From Rhodospirillales bacterium (GTDB taxonomy: Bacteria > Pseudomonadota > Alphaproteobacteria > Rhodospirillales_A > JACZKS01): a stretch of DNA of 64,000 bases. Made by a program: the position numbers and the translations under genes. The notes beneath the pieces are model-generated. The model ran no database searches, had not been told where the DNA came from, and saw only the letters and a program-made list of their open reading frames with translations. The stretch lies in contig JABGRG010000007.1 in NCBI GenBank assembly GCA_018648445.1, positions 8,805 through 72,804 on the forward strand, in the 5' to 3' direction. This document shows positions 34,545-42,759 of the stretch, in pieces; within the stretch, counting starts at the first letter, position 1, and each line of letters begins with the position of its first letter.

Positions 34545-34705
34545 TACCATACCAAAACATCCATCAGGACGCATACTATTTTTTTTACTCTCATAATTTT
34601 CCTTATTTTTCAAAGAATTAAATTCTCATCAGAAAATACCCTAACGCTGTTATTGACAATATTTTCCGCCATCATGTATGGTAGTTATCGAAACATGTAT
34701 GGTAG
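34545..34705 (+). promoter_or_regulatory. Operator-promoter region of the M24/TTT operon
   Basis: CATGTATGGTAG occurs at 34673-34684 and 34694-34705, exactly 21 bp apart, so both face the same side of the helix. The inverse of the core GTATGGTA is at 34545-34552, beside the GntR start. TTGACA (34653-34658) and TATGGT (34677-34682), 18 bp apart, form a promoter whose -10 lies inside the first repeat. This suggests repression by occlusion. The 303-bp gap holds nothing else I can support. Confidence 0.6.
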
Positions 34706-34841
34706 ATGCCGTTTTCGGGAGAGGCGCGCACAAATTCCGGATCGTTGAAAAACCGGGGCCGCTGAAACCCTTTCCGCCATACGACGACGGATACGAAAAA
34801 GACCAAAAAAGAGCCAAAACGAATCGCAAAAGGGGAAAGCG

Positions 34842-35945
34842 ATGTTCGTGCAAGCTGAGGTCGTCCACAAACTCAATCTCGTACGCGGCCTGATGGCCGA
34901 TCTGGGCCTCGGTGGCGTCCTGTTCCGCAAACAGGCCAGCTTCGCATGGTTAACCTGCGGCCGGCGCAATCTGGTCGGTATCGCGACAGAGCTCGGCGTC
35001 GCTTCGGTTCTGGTCACACCCGATAAGCAATACGTTCTTTGCAACAATATCGAGGCGCCCCGTATTCGCGAGGAAGAGTTCGTTGAGGACATGGGGTACG
35101 AAATTCGCTCCTGGCCCTGGTTTGAGGACAAGGAAGCCGCCTTCGCCCGTCAACTCTCTGGCTCAGGCGACCTTGGTTGCGACGACGCCTTTGCCGATCT
35201 ATCCAACATCGGCGGCGACCTTGCAAAATTACGCTGGGCCTTGACGAGCTGGGAAGTCGGACGCTACCGCGAATTGGGTTTCATGGCGGCCCATTGTCTG
35301 GAGGATGCGGCGAAGACGATCCGTCCCGGCGACAAGGAATGCTCCGTCATCGGCCGTTTGGCCAACCGGCTGTGGGACAACGGTTACGACTACATCACCA
35401 CCTTCTGCGCCGCCGATGACCGCATCGCATCCTTCCGCCATCCCATCGCCACCGAACGGCGTATCGAAAACCGCGCCATGCTGTGCTGCAACGTACGCCG
35501 CTGGGGTCTGATTGTTTCCTTCACCCGCTTCGTCCAGTTCGGAAAAGTTCCGGACGACCTTCGCCGCCGCTATGACGCCAACGTCTATATCGACTGCGTC
35601 ATGATGGCCAATACCGTTCCCGGTCGGCCCGCAATCGAACCCTTCAGGAAGGGTTTGGACGCCTATAAGGAACGGGGCTTCGAAAAAGAATATGAACTGC
35701 ATCACCAGGGCGGCTCCATCGGCTATGCGGGCCGCGACTACAAGGTTGGTTTTCAAACCGACGCGGTCATTCAGGAGAGCCAGGCGTTCTCGTGGAACCC
35801 GTCGATCTCGGGCTCGAAAAGCGAGGACGTCATGTTGGCGACCATGGACGGACCCGAGATGCTCACGCCTCCCGTCACCTACCCGACCATGATGGTCGAA
35901 GCGGACGGGTGCGTATTCCGGCGACCGGACATTCTTGAAATGTAG
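34842..35945 (+). CDS. M24/creatinase-like protein lacking metal ligands
   Basis: This 367-residue protein has the pita-bread fold of M24 peptidases and creatinase: an N-terminal domain with LGLGGVLFRKQASFAWLTCG, and a C-terminal catalytic-like domain. Metal-dependent M24 enzymes use two Asp in the strand pair that precedes an SD-TRT segment, a His and two Glu. Here the two Asp positions read AMLCCN and IVSFTRF, so both Asp are lost. The His near LHHQGG remains. This pattern fits a metal-free creatinase-like hydrolase or a binding protein, not an aminopeptidase. It is the first gene of an operon with a TTT transporter and a Gfo/Idh enzyme, so it likely acts on the imported compound. Confidence 0.78.
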   Translation: MFVQAEVVHKLNLVRGLMADLGLGGVLFRKQASFAWLTCGRRNLVGIATELGVASVLVTPDKQYVLCNNIEAPRIREEEFVEDMGYEIRSWPWFEDKEAAFARQLSGSGDLGCDDAFADLSNIGGDLAKLRWALTSWEVGRYRELGFMAAHCLEDAAKTIRPGDKECSVIGRLANRLWDNGYDYITTFCAADDRIASFRHPIATERRIENRAMLCCNVRRWGLIVSFTRFVQFGKVPDDLRRRYDANVYIDCVMMANTVPGRPAIEPFRKGLDAYKERGFEKEYELHHQGGSIGYAGRDYKVGFQTDAVIQESQAFSWNPSISGSKSEDVMLATMDGPEMLTPPVTYPTMMVEADGCVFRRPDILEM

Positions 35946-36012
35946 GGAGCCCAAGAAGTGCCCTCACAGGCATCAGGTTAATGTCACTTCAATCAAGAGG
36001 AGGAAATGACGC

Positions 36013-36975
36013 ATGAAAAAGTTACTAGCAGTAACTGCCGTGGCGGCCGGGCTTTTCGCAAGCGTGGCGTCCGCGGACGACTATCCCAATCGCGAAATTG
36101 AACTGATGATCCCATGGGGCGTCGGCGGATCGACCGACATCGTCTTCCGCACCATGCTGGGCGTCTTGCCGAAGTACCTAAAAGAGCCGGTGATCATCGT
36201 CAACCGCCCGGGCGGCGGCGCGGTTCCGGGCTACACGGAAGCCATGACGAAAAAGAAAGACGGCTATTACACGTTGGCTTGGGCGACGGCATCAATCACC
36301 AAAACCCACATGACCAACACGCCTTATAACGTCGGCACGTTTGAACCGATCATCAATATCGTTACGTCGCCGTGCTGGATTTTGGTCCCCGGCAATTCAC
36401 CGTACAAAACCCTGGGTGACCTGCTTGCCGATGCCAAAGCCAGGCCCGGCAAGGTCAATCTGGGTAACGCGGGCGCCGGCGGTGGCACCCACATGATCGC
36501 ATTGGCCTTCGAAAAGGCCGCGGGCGTCAAGTTCAACCACGTTCCGCATAAGGGCGGCGGCCCAACCGTCATCGCAGCGGTCGGTGGCCACGTCGATGCC
36601 ATCAACGTCGGCCCGCCGGAGGGTGTCGGCCAAATTGCTTCCGGCGATCTGCGCGCCCTCGCGATGTTCTCCAAAGAACGTATTGCCGCGTTCAAGGATA
36701 TTCCCACGGCCAAGGAACAGGGCGTTAACTTCTTCCTTAGCCAGTGGCGCGGCCTTGCGGCTCCCAAGGGCACGTCCCCGGGGAAAATCAAAGTTCTCCA
36801 TGATGCGATCAAGAAGACCATGGACGACCCCGCCTTCCAAAAACTCGCCAAAAAGGCGGGCATGATGCTGAACTACATCGGCGGAGCGGAATTTGTCGAC
36901 CATGTCAAAAAGCAGGACAAGTTCTACCAAGACCTCATTAAAGCCAACAAGATGGGCAACAAGTACAAGTACTAA
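36013..36975 (+). CDS. tctC: Tripartite tricarboxylate transporter substrate-binding protein (TctC/Bug)
   Basis: This Bug-family periplasmic receptor has 320 residues with a signal peptide (about 1-21). Typical segments are the Pro-Asn-Arg start of the mature protein ([20 protein letters not shown]), the [12 protein letters not shown] segment and the [16 protein letters not shown] segment. AGGAGG lies upstream of the ATG. It is followed by a hairpin terminator-like element and then TctB and TctA. TTT systems take up citrate, tartrate, aromatic acids and others, so the substrate is not fixed. Confidence 0.92.
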   Translation: MKKLLAVTAVAAGLFASVASADDYPNREIELMIPWGVGGSTDIVFRTMLGVLPKYLKEPVIIVNRPGGGAVPGYTEAMTKKKDGYYTLAWATASITKTHMTNTPYNVGTFEPIINIVTSPCWILVPGNSPYKTLGDLLADAKARPGKVNLGNAGAGGGTHMIALAFEKAAGVKFNHVPHKGGGPTVIAAVGGHVDAINVGPPEGVGQIASGDLRALAMFSKERIAAFKDIPTAKEQGVNFFLSQWRGLAAPKGTSPGKIKVLHDAIKKTMDDPAFQKLAKKAGMMLNYIGGAEFVDHVKKQDKFYQDLIKANKMGNKYKY

Positions 36976-36994
36976 TCGCCTCTCGCTGTGACCC

Positions 36995-37028
36995 GGTGCG
37001 GCGGGACCCTCCCCGCCGCACCATTTTT
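36995..37028 (+). terminator. Stem-loop with T-tract between TctC and TctB
   Basis: GGTGCGGCGGG (36995-37005) pairs perfectly with CCCGCCGCACC (37012-37022) around a 6-nt loop and is followed by ATTTTT. It has the form of an intrinsic terminator but lies inside the operon. It probably causes partial termination, giving more receptor than permease. Confidence 0.8.
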
Positions 37029-37044
37029 CGTTCGGAGACCCCGC

Positions 37045-37530
37045 ATGTTGAACAAGGATGCCGTTATCGGCGTCGTTTTAATGAGCGTCTCGGCCGTTTT
37101 TTTCGGCGTGACCTGGACATTTCCGATCCAGGGACAGTACGTCTCTCCCGCCGTTTTCCCGCGCTTCGTCAGCGCCTGCATGCTCATCCTCGCAGGTATT
37201 CTGGTGGCGAGAAATGTTAAGGTCCCGTCTAGAACCGAAACCGAAGAGCGCGGTTCAGACAACACGGGCGTGGCCGGAAAAGTTCGGTCGTTCGTCCTCG
37301 GCAATTCGCTCTTCTTCCTTTTCGCCATCATCGCTTTTGCCTATACGCGGGTTATCGACTATGTGGGGTTTATTCCTTCCACGTTGTTCCTGCTTGCGGC
37401 CACGGTCTTTCTGTTCAAAGAGAGGCGCTGGCACGTCATCGCCTTGGTGTCGGTCCTTGGAACGTCGGTCTATTACTATGTGTTCCGCATCATTTTTAAG
37501 GTTCCTCTTCCACGGTTTGACTTGTTTTAG
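37045..37530 (+). CDS. tctB: Tripartite tricarboxylate transporter TctB family protein
   Basis: This small membrane subunit has 161 residues and four predicted helices. The N-terminal helix and the following FPIQGQYVSPAVFPRFVS motif are typical of TctB. GGAGA lies just upstream of the ATG. The longer frame to 36988 includes the hairpin region and is not coding. TctB is needed for transport together with TctA and the Bug protein. Confidence 0.85.
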   Translation: MLNKDAVIGVVLMSVSAVFFGVTWTFPIQGQYVSPAVFPRFVSACMLILAGILVARNVKVPSRTETEERGSDNTGVAGKVRSFVLGNSLFFLFAIIAFAYTRVIDYVGFIPSTLFLLAATVFLFKERRWHVIALVSVLGTSVYYYVFRIIFKVPLPRFDLF

Positions 37531-37541
37531 CCCGCCCAGAC

Positions 37542-37573
37542 GCGGCTCAAAGGGTATGCGGCTCAAAGGGTAT
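37542..37573 (+). repeat. Perfect 16-bp tandem duplication carrying the tctA ribosome binding site
   Basis: The 16-mer GCGGCTCAAAGGGTAT is present twice in direct contact (37542-37557 and 37558-37573). The second copy places AAAGGG 8 nt before the tctA ATG. The first copy is an extra Shine-Dalgarno-like element. Confidence 0.9.
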
Positions 37574-37578
37574 TGAGA

Positions 37579-39075
37579 ATGGAAGCTTCAATCATTGACG
37601 GGTTTATGTTCGTTCTCGACCCGGCGCACTTCATCTTCTTGTTTATCGGCGTCGCAGGCGGGATCATCGTTGGCGCGTTGCCGGGATTGACAGGTTCGGT
37701 CGGCATCATTTTGTTGCTGCCGTTTGTCTTCTACGTCGATCCGTCGACGGCGATGGTCATGCTGTGCGGGATGTTCTGCGGTGCTATTTACGGCGGATCC
37801 ATTTCGGCGATTTTGATCAGCACCCCCGGCACGCCCTCGGCCGCCGCCACCCTTCTGGATGGCTACCCCATGGCCCGCAAGGGCGAAGCCGGGCGCGCCA
37901 TCGGAATCGCAACCATCGCTTCGACGTCGGGCGGAATTATCTCTACCTTCTGTTTGATGTTTCTGGCCCCGCAATTGGCGGCGTTTGCCTTGCGTTTCGG
38001 CCCGGTGGAATACTTCGCCCTGATGGTTTTCGCCCTGACCGTCATTGCCAGTGTTTCGGGCAATTCTCTGGTTAAGGGATTGATCAGCGGCGTGTTCGGC
38101 CTGATGATCGCGTTGGTCGGCATCGACCCGATGACCGGCATGCCCCGTTATTCGTTCGATATTCCCAACCTGATGATAGGATTCAGTCTGCTGCCGGTGC
38201 TGATTGGCCTGTTCGCCATCTCGCAGATTTTCGTGCAGTTGGAGGAACGGGCCAAGGGCGTCGTCGCCGTCAAACAAAAAATCGGAAAAGTCCTGCCCGG
38301 TTGGCGAGAGGTGCTGCGGCTGTTCAAGGTGATTATTCCGTCGTCGTTCCTGGGCACGGCAATCGGTGTCATTCCGGGGACCGGCGGCGCCATCGCTTCA
38401 TTTATGGCCTACAACGAAACCAGGCGTTTTTCGAAGGACCCGGATTCCTTCGGCACCGGGAACCCCGCCGGCGTGGCGGCACCCGAGGCCGCCAACAACG
38501 GCACCACGGGCGGCGCAATGGTGCCGCTGTTGACGCTCGGCGTTCCGGGCGACGTGGTCACTGCCGTCATGCTGGGCGCCTTGATGTTGATCGGCGTGCG
38601 GCCCGGACCGCTGCTGTTCACCGAGCATCCGGACATGGTTCAAGCCATCTTCGCGGGCCTTTTGCTGGCCAATGTGCTGATCCTTCTTCTGGGAATCGTG
38701 AGCGTACGAGTGTTCCCGTTGGTGTTGCGCATCCCTGAGGCGATCCTGTTTCCGCTGATCCTGGGGCTGTGCTTCATCGGGTCCTATGCGCTGGGCAACA
38801 CAACCTGGAACATGATGATCGCACTGATCTTCGGCATCATCGGTTACGGCATGAAGAAAACGGGGTTCCCTGCGGCACCTGTGATTTTGGGGGTCATTCT
38901 GGGCCCCATCGCCGAGGACGAATTGGGGAAGGCACTGATCACAAACTACGGCGAGTGGTCGACGCTATTCCAATCGCCGATCGCATTATTCTTCTATGCG
39001 ATCTCGATCGCTTCCGTCACCTATTCGCTGATGCGCGACCGCGCGGCACGGAAAAAGGCCCAGGGGGCCGCTTAA
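37579..39075 (+). CDS. tctA: Tripartite tricarboxylate transporter permease TctA
   Basis: This 498-residue permease has about 12 helices. The family hallmark GALPGLTGSVGIILLLPF is near 30-47, and the second signature is IPGTGGAIASFMAYNETRR. A TTG at 37573 is in frame, but AAAGGG and the ATG at 37579 fit better. It is the main translocation subunit of the TctCBA system. The Gfo/Idh gene follows. Confidence 0.93.
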   Translation: MEASIIDGFMFVLDPAHFIFLFIGVAGGIIVGALPGLTGSVGIILLLPFVFYVDPSTAMVMLCGMFCGAIYGGSISAILISTPGTPSAAATLLDGYPMARKGEAGRAIGIATIASTSGGIISTFCLMFLAPQLAAFALRFGPVEYFALMVFALTVIASVSGNSLVKGLISGVFGLMIALVGIDPMTGMPRYSFDIPNLMIGFSLLPVLIGLFAISQIFVQLEERAKGVVAVKQKIGKVLPGWREVLRLFKVIIPSSFLGTAIGVIPGTGGAIASFMAYNETRRFSKDPDSFGTGNPAGVAAPEAANNGTTGGAMVPLLTLGVPGDVVTAVMLGALMLIGVRPGPLLFTEHPDMVQAIFAGLLLANVLILLLGIVSVRVFPLVLRIPEAILFPLILGLCFIGSYALGNTTWNMMIALIFGIIGYGMKKTGFPAAPVILGVILGPIAEDELGKALITNYGEWSTLFQSPIALFFYAISIASVTYSLMRDRAARKKAQGAA

Positions 39076-39108
39076 CCCAAGGGACCGCTAAACAAGGAGT
39101 CGACAATC

Positions 39109-40155
39109 ATGACATACGGATTCGGAATCATCGGCACCGGAACCATCGGCCCTTTCCATGCGCGCGCGATTCAGACGTTGGACGATGCCCGGTTCGTCGG
39201 CGCGTATGACGCAAACGCGGACAGCCTAGCCACATTCGGCAAAAGCTTTCCCGGAAAGCTCTATTCCGACCTGCAAAGCTTGGTCGACGATCCGGAGATT
39301 TCCATCGTCACAATCTGCACGCCGTCCGCCCTGCATGTGGAACCTGCCTTGGCAGCCATCGAGGCGGGCAAACACGTGATCATCGAAAAACCACTGGACG
39401 CAACACTAGAGCGCTGCGACCAGATTATCAGCGCGGCCGAAAAAAAAGGCGTCGTCGCCGCCTGTGTTTTTCAGAACCGCTTCATCCGCGGTGCGAAAAT
39501 TCTGAAAGAGGTAATCGACCAAGACCGTTTCGGCCGATTGGTGTTGGGCGACGCCTATATCAAATGGTTCCGCAGTCAGGAATACTACGACGGCCGCGCA
39601 GCACGCGGAACGTTAGCGCTCGATGGCGGCGGCGCGCTGATGAGCCAGGCCATCCACGCCATCGACCTGCTTCAGTGGTACATGGGCCCGGTGGAATCGG
39701 TCTACGCCTATGCCGACACATTGGGACACGAGAGATTGGACTTCGAAGACGTCTCCGTCGCCGTACTGCGTTTCGCGAGCGGCGCCATGGGCGTGATCGA
39801 GGGCTCAACGGCGGTCTATCCCGGCTTCTTCAAAAAGATCGAGATTTCCGGCGTCGGCGGCTCGGCGGTCCTGGAAGAGGAAAGCATCACGACCTGGAGC
39901 TTCGCCGAGGAAACCGACAAGGACGAGGCCATCCGGGAGGAATTCCGCGACCAGGGCGACAGCGGCGGGGGTGCTGCCGACCCGACAGCCATCGATTTCC
40001 GTCTGCACGCCGCCCAGTTCCAGAATCTGATGGAACATCTGGACGGCAAGGCTGAACTGCTGGTCGACGCCAAAGAAGCGCGCAAAGCGGTAGAGATTAT
40101 CCTCGCCATCTACGAAAGCGCCGACACCGGCAAGCCCGTGCGGATTAACGGGTAG
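39109..40155 (+). CDS. Gfo/Idh/MocA family oxidoreductase
   Basis: This NAD(P)-dependent sugar- or polyol-type dehydrogenase has 348 residues. The Rossmann motif GIIGTGTIGPFHARAI is at the N-terminus. The cofactor/substrate motif EKPLDAT (the conserved EKP) and the C-terminal Gfo/Idh domain with DGGGALMSQAIHAIDLLQW follow. AAGGAG is upstream of the ATG. It is the last gene of the M24-TTT operon, so it probably oxidises the imported compound or its first product. The substrate is unknown. Confidence 0.9.
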   Translation: MTYGFGIIGTGTIGPFHARAIQTLDDARFVGAYDANADSLATFGKSFPGKLYSDLQSLVDDPEISIVTICTPSALHVEPALAAIEAGKHVIIEKPLDATLERCDQIISAAEKKGVVAACVFQNRFIRGAKILKEVIDQDRFGRLVLGDAYIKWFRSQEYYDGRAARGTLALDGGGALMSQAIHAIDLLQWYMGPVESVYAYADTLGHERLDFEDVSVAVLRFASGAMGVIEGSTAVYPGFFKKIEISGVGGSAVLEEESITTWSFAEETDKDEAIREEFRDQGDSGGGAADPTAIDFRLHAAQFQNLMEHLDGKAELLVDAKEARKAVEIILAIYESADTGKPVRING

Positions 40156-40235
40156 GATCGGCTGATTCGCTCCGAAATATTAATTATTCGCATTTGATGT
40201 TAGCTGTTGGCACGCTGGAATAAAGCCAATAGACT

Positions 40236-40264
40236 TGGCCCAACAAGATAATTTGTTGGATAAT
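40236..40264 (+). promoter_or_regulatory. Promoter with a dyad in its spacer, upstream of the Nfn/2-oxoacid oxidoreductase operon
   Basis: TTGGCC (40236-40241) and GATAAT (40259-40264) lie 17 bp apart, 32 bp before the ATG at 40297. A perfect 7-bp dyad, CCAACAA/TTGTTGG (40240-40259, 6-bp spacer), fills the spacer. A second, weaker promoter candidate is TTGGCA (40207-40212) with TAGACT (40230-40235). Binding of a regulator in the spacer would control the operon directly. Confidence 0.5.
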
Positions 40265-40296
40265 AACCAACGTCAAAAAACACGGACGCGAAGAAT

Positions 40297-41223
40297 ATGA
40301 GCGCGAAGCAACAAGTTACCGACGAGGGGTCGTCACGACCTGTCGCGTCGGGGCGCGAGAAAACCCTCGATAACGATTTCGAAATAGTGGCCCGCGAGGA
40401 TCTCTCGGAGGTTACCTATTTGCTCGAAGTCCGCCATCCGATGATGGCGAAAGCGGCGCAGCCGGGGCAGTTCGTTATTGTGATAGCCCACGAGGCTGGC
40501 GAACGCATCCCGTTGACCATCGCCGATTTCGACCGCGACAAGGGAACCATCACCCTGGTCATTCAGGCGGTCGGCAAAACCACCCAGGAAATGCAACGGA
40601 TGTGCACGGTGGGCACCCGGCTTCTTGGCATGGTCGGACCCATGGGCATTCCCAGCCATATCGGGCATGCCAAAAAGGTCGTTTGCGTTGGCGGCGGACT
40701 GGGCGTTGCGCCCGTATTTCCGCAGGCGCGCGCCTTTAAGGAAAGTGGCGCCTACGTGATCGGCATCGTCGGCTTCAGGTCCAAGGACCTGATTTTCTGG
40801 GAGGACAAGTTCAAAGAACACTGCGACGAATTCATCATCTGCACAGACGACGGGTCAGCCGGGATGAAGGGGATGGTCACCGACGGCATCAAGCTGGCCA
40901 TGTCCAATCATCCGGATATTGAAGAACTGGTCGCCATCGGCCCGCCGATCATGATGAGCGCCTGCGCCGAAACGACCCGTTTCGCCGGCATCAAAACAAG
41001 CGTCAGCCTGAACCCGATCATGGTCGACGGCACCGGAATGTGCGGCGGCTGCCGCGTGATGGTCGGAAGCGACATGAAGTTCGCCTGCGTCGACGGGCCG
41101 GATTTCGATGGCCACCTTGTCGATTTCGAAGATCTGATGGTGCGCCTGCGAAGGTTTACAGCAGAAGAAGATCTGGCCATGAAGAAATGGTCCGACGACT
41201 GCCGAATGATGAAGGCCAAATGA
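40297..41223 (+). CDS. Ferredoxin-NADP(H) oxidoreductase-like subunit (NfnA / sulfide dehydrogenase beta type)
   Basis: This protein has 308 residues. A ferredoxin-reductase-like FAD domain (FVIVIAHEAGERIPLTIAD, about 65-85) and an NAD-binding domain (VVCVGGGLGVAPVFPQ) precede a C-terminal [2Fe-2S] site (GTGMCGGCRV and later FACVDGP). It has the layout of NfnA, the small subunit of NADH-dependent ferredoxin:NADP oxidoreductase, but with a longer N-terminus. It is followed 19 bp later by the NfnB-like gene and then the 2-oxoacid oxidoreductase genes, so it should pass electrons between NAD(P) and the ferredoxin system of that enzyme. Whether bifurcation occurs is not shown. Confidence 0.88.
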   Translation: MSAKQQVTDEGSSRPVASGREKTLDNDFEIVAREDLSEVTYLLEVRHPMMAKAAQPGQFVIVIAHEAGERIPLTIADFDRDKGTITLVIQAVGKTTQEMQRMCTVGTRLLGMVGPMGIPSHIGHAKKVVCVGGGLGVAPVFPQARAFKESGAYVIGIVGFRSKDLIFWEDKFKEHCDEFIICTDDGSAGMKGMVTDGIKLAMSNHPDIEELVAIGPPIMMSACAETTRFAGIKTSVSLNPIMVDGTGMCGGCRVMVGSDMKFACVDGPDFDGHLVDFEDLMVRLRRFTAEEDLAMKKWSDDCRMMKAK

Positions 41224-41241
41224 AGAAGGTTTGACTCTTTT

Positions 41242-42750
41242 ATGGCAAAAAGAACCCTAAGAACAATTCCGCAGGAACGGGCCCCCATGCCTGTTCAGGA
41301 CCCGTTGGAACGAGCGCGGAATTTCTCGGAAGTGGCGCTCGGTTTTTCTCTGAAGAGCGCGCTTGTCGAATGCGCCAGATGCCTTGAATGCGAGGAACCG
41401 GCCTGTATTCCGGCCTGCCCCGTCAGCATCGACATTCCCGGCTTCATCCGCAAGGTCGGCGACGAGGACTATCGCGGCGCTTTTGACCTCTTGAGCGACG
41501 CCAACCTGCTTCCGGCGATCTGCGGCAGGGTCTGCCCGCAGGAAGACCAGTGCGAGGGCGTCTGCCCGGTTGGCGAAGATGAACTGGAGCCGGTGGCCAT
41601 TGGCCGGCTGGAACGCTGGGTCGGCGACCTGGCCATCGAGAAGGGCTGGAGCAACGTGCCCTATATCGAACCCAACGGTTTCAAGGTCGGCATCGTCGGT
41701 TCCGGTCCCGCCGGAATGGCCTGCGCCGCCGACATGGCCAAGGCGGGCTGCGATGTCACGGTTTATGAAGCCTTCCATCATCCTGGCGGCGTTTTGCGCT
41801 ATGGCATCCCCGAATTCCGCCTGCCCAATGACGTGATTGACGCTGAACTGGCCAGCCTCGCCAAACTGGGCGTCAAAATCGAGTGCAACACCCTGGTCGG
41901 TCGGCTCTTCACCATTGAACAGATGTTGGACGAGATGGGCTTTGACGCCGTCTTCATCGGAACTGGTGCGGGCCTTCCCAAGTTCATGGGCATTCCCGGC
42001 GAATCCCTGAACGGGGTGCTTTCAGCCAACGAACTTCTGACCCGTTGCAACCTGATGGGGGCCGGTGATTTCCCCAACCACGACACGCCGTTGCATCTTG
42101 GCAAAAGGGTCGCGGTCGTCGGTTCGGGCAATACGGCCATGGACGCCATGCGCGTTTCCCTGCGCCTGGGCGCCGAGAAGGTCTATTGCGTCTATCGCCG
42201 CACCCGCGAAGAAAGCCCAGCGCGGCTGGAGGAATTGCACCACGCCGAAGAGGAGGGCATCGATTTCCAGTGGCTGACGGCCCCCGTTGAAATTCTGGAC
42301 GGCGGCGACGGCAGCGTTCGCGCCATGCGCTGCATCCGCATGGAATTGGGCGAACCGGACGATTCTGGAAGACGCCGCCCCGTTCCCATTGCCGGAAGCG
42401 AGTACGAGTTCGAAGCCGACATGGTGGTCTACGCCATCGGCACCCAGGCCAACCCCATTATCGGCCAGACGGCGAACCTGCGCATGAACAAGTGGGGTTA
42501 CATCGACGTCGATGAAAACCTTGCCACGTCCATGGCCGGGGTCTTCGCGGGCGGCGATATCGCCACCGGTGCTGCCACCGTCATTCTGGCTATGGGGGCC
42601 GGACGGCGCGCCGCGCGCAGCATGAAGGCCTATCTGGGAATTCGTGATAGCGAAACCGTTTATTCCGGGCAGACGGAAGAGCATACTGGTGAACTGTTTG
42701 GAATTGCCGACGGCGAAAGAAATTTCGCCCGTATCCGACTTGCAGAATAA
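41242..42750 (+). CDS. Glutamate synthase small-chain-like/NfnB flavoprotein
   Basis: This 502-residue protein has two N-terminal [4Fe-4S] sites (CARCLECEEPACIPACP, then CGRVCPQEDQCEGVCP). FAD-binding (VGIVGSGPAGMACAADMAKAG) and NADP-binding (VAVVGSGNTAMDAMRVSLRLG) domains follow. The size and motifs fit NfnB, the large subunit of the NADH-dependent ferredoxin:NADP oxidoreductase, or the GltD-type NADPH reductase. No glutamate synthase large subunit is near, so NfnB is preferred. It sits between the NfnA-like and KorA-like genes. Confidence 0.88.
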   Translation: MAKRTLRTIPQERAPMPVQDPLERARNFSEVALGFSLKSALVECARCLECEEPACIPACPVSIDIPGFIRKVGDEDYRGAFDLLSDANLLPAICGRVCPQEDQCEGVCPVGEDELEPVAIGRLERWVGDLAIEKGWSNVPYIEPNGFKVGIVGSGPAGMACAADMAKAGCDVTVYEAFHHPGGVLRYGIPEFRLPNDVIDAELASLAKLGVKIECNTLVGRLFTIEQMLDEMGFDAVFIGTGAGLPKFMGIPGESLNGVLSANELLTRCNLMGAGDFPNHDTPLHLGKRVAVVGSGNTAMDAMRVSLRLGAEKVYCVYRRTREESPARLEELHHAEEEGIDFQWLTAPVEILDGGDGSVRAMRCIRMELGEPDDSGRRRPVPIAGSEYEFEADMVVYAIGTQANPIIGQTANLRMNKWGYIDVDENLATSMAGVFAGGDIATGAATVILAMGAGRRAARSMKAYLGIRDSETVYSGQTEEHTGELFGIADGERNFARIRLAE

Positions 42751-42759
42751 GGGCCGGAC

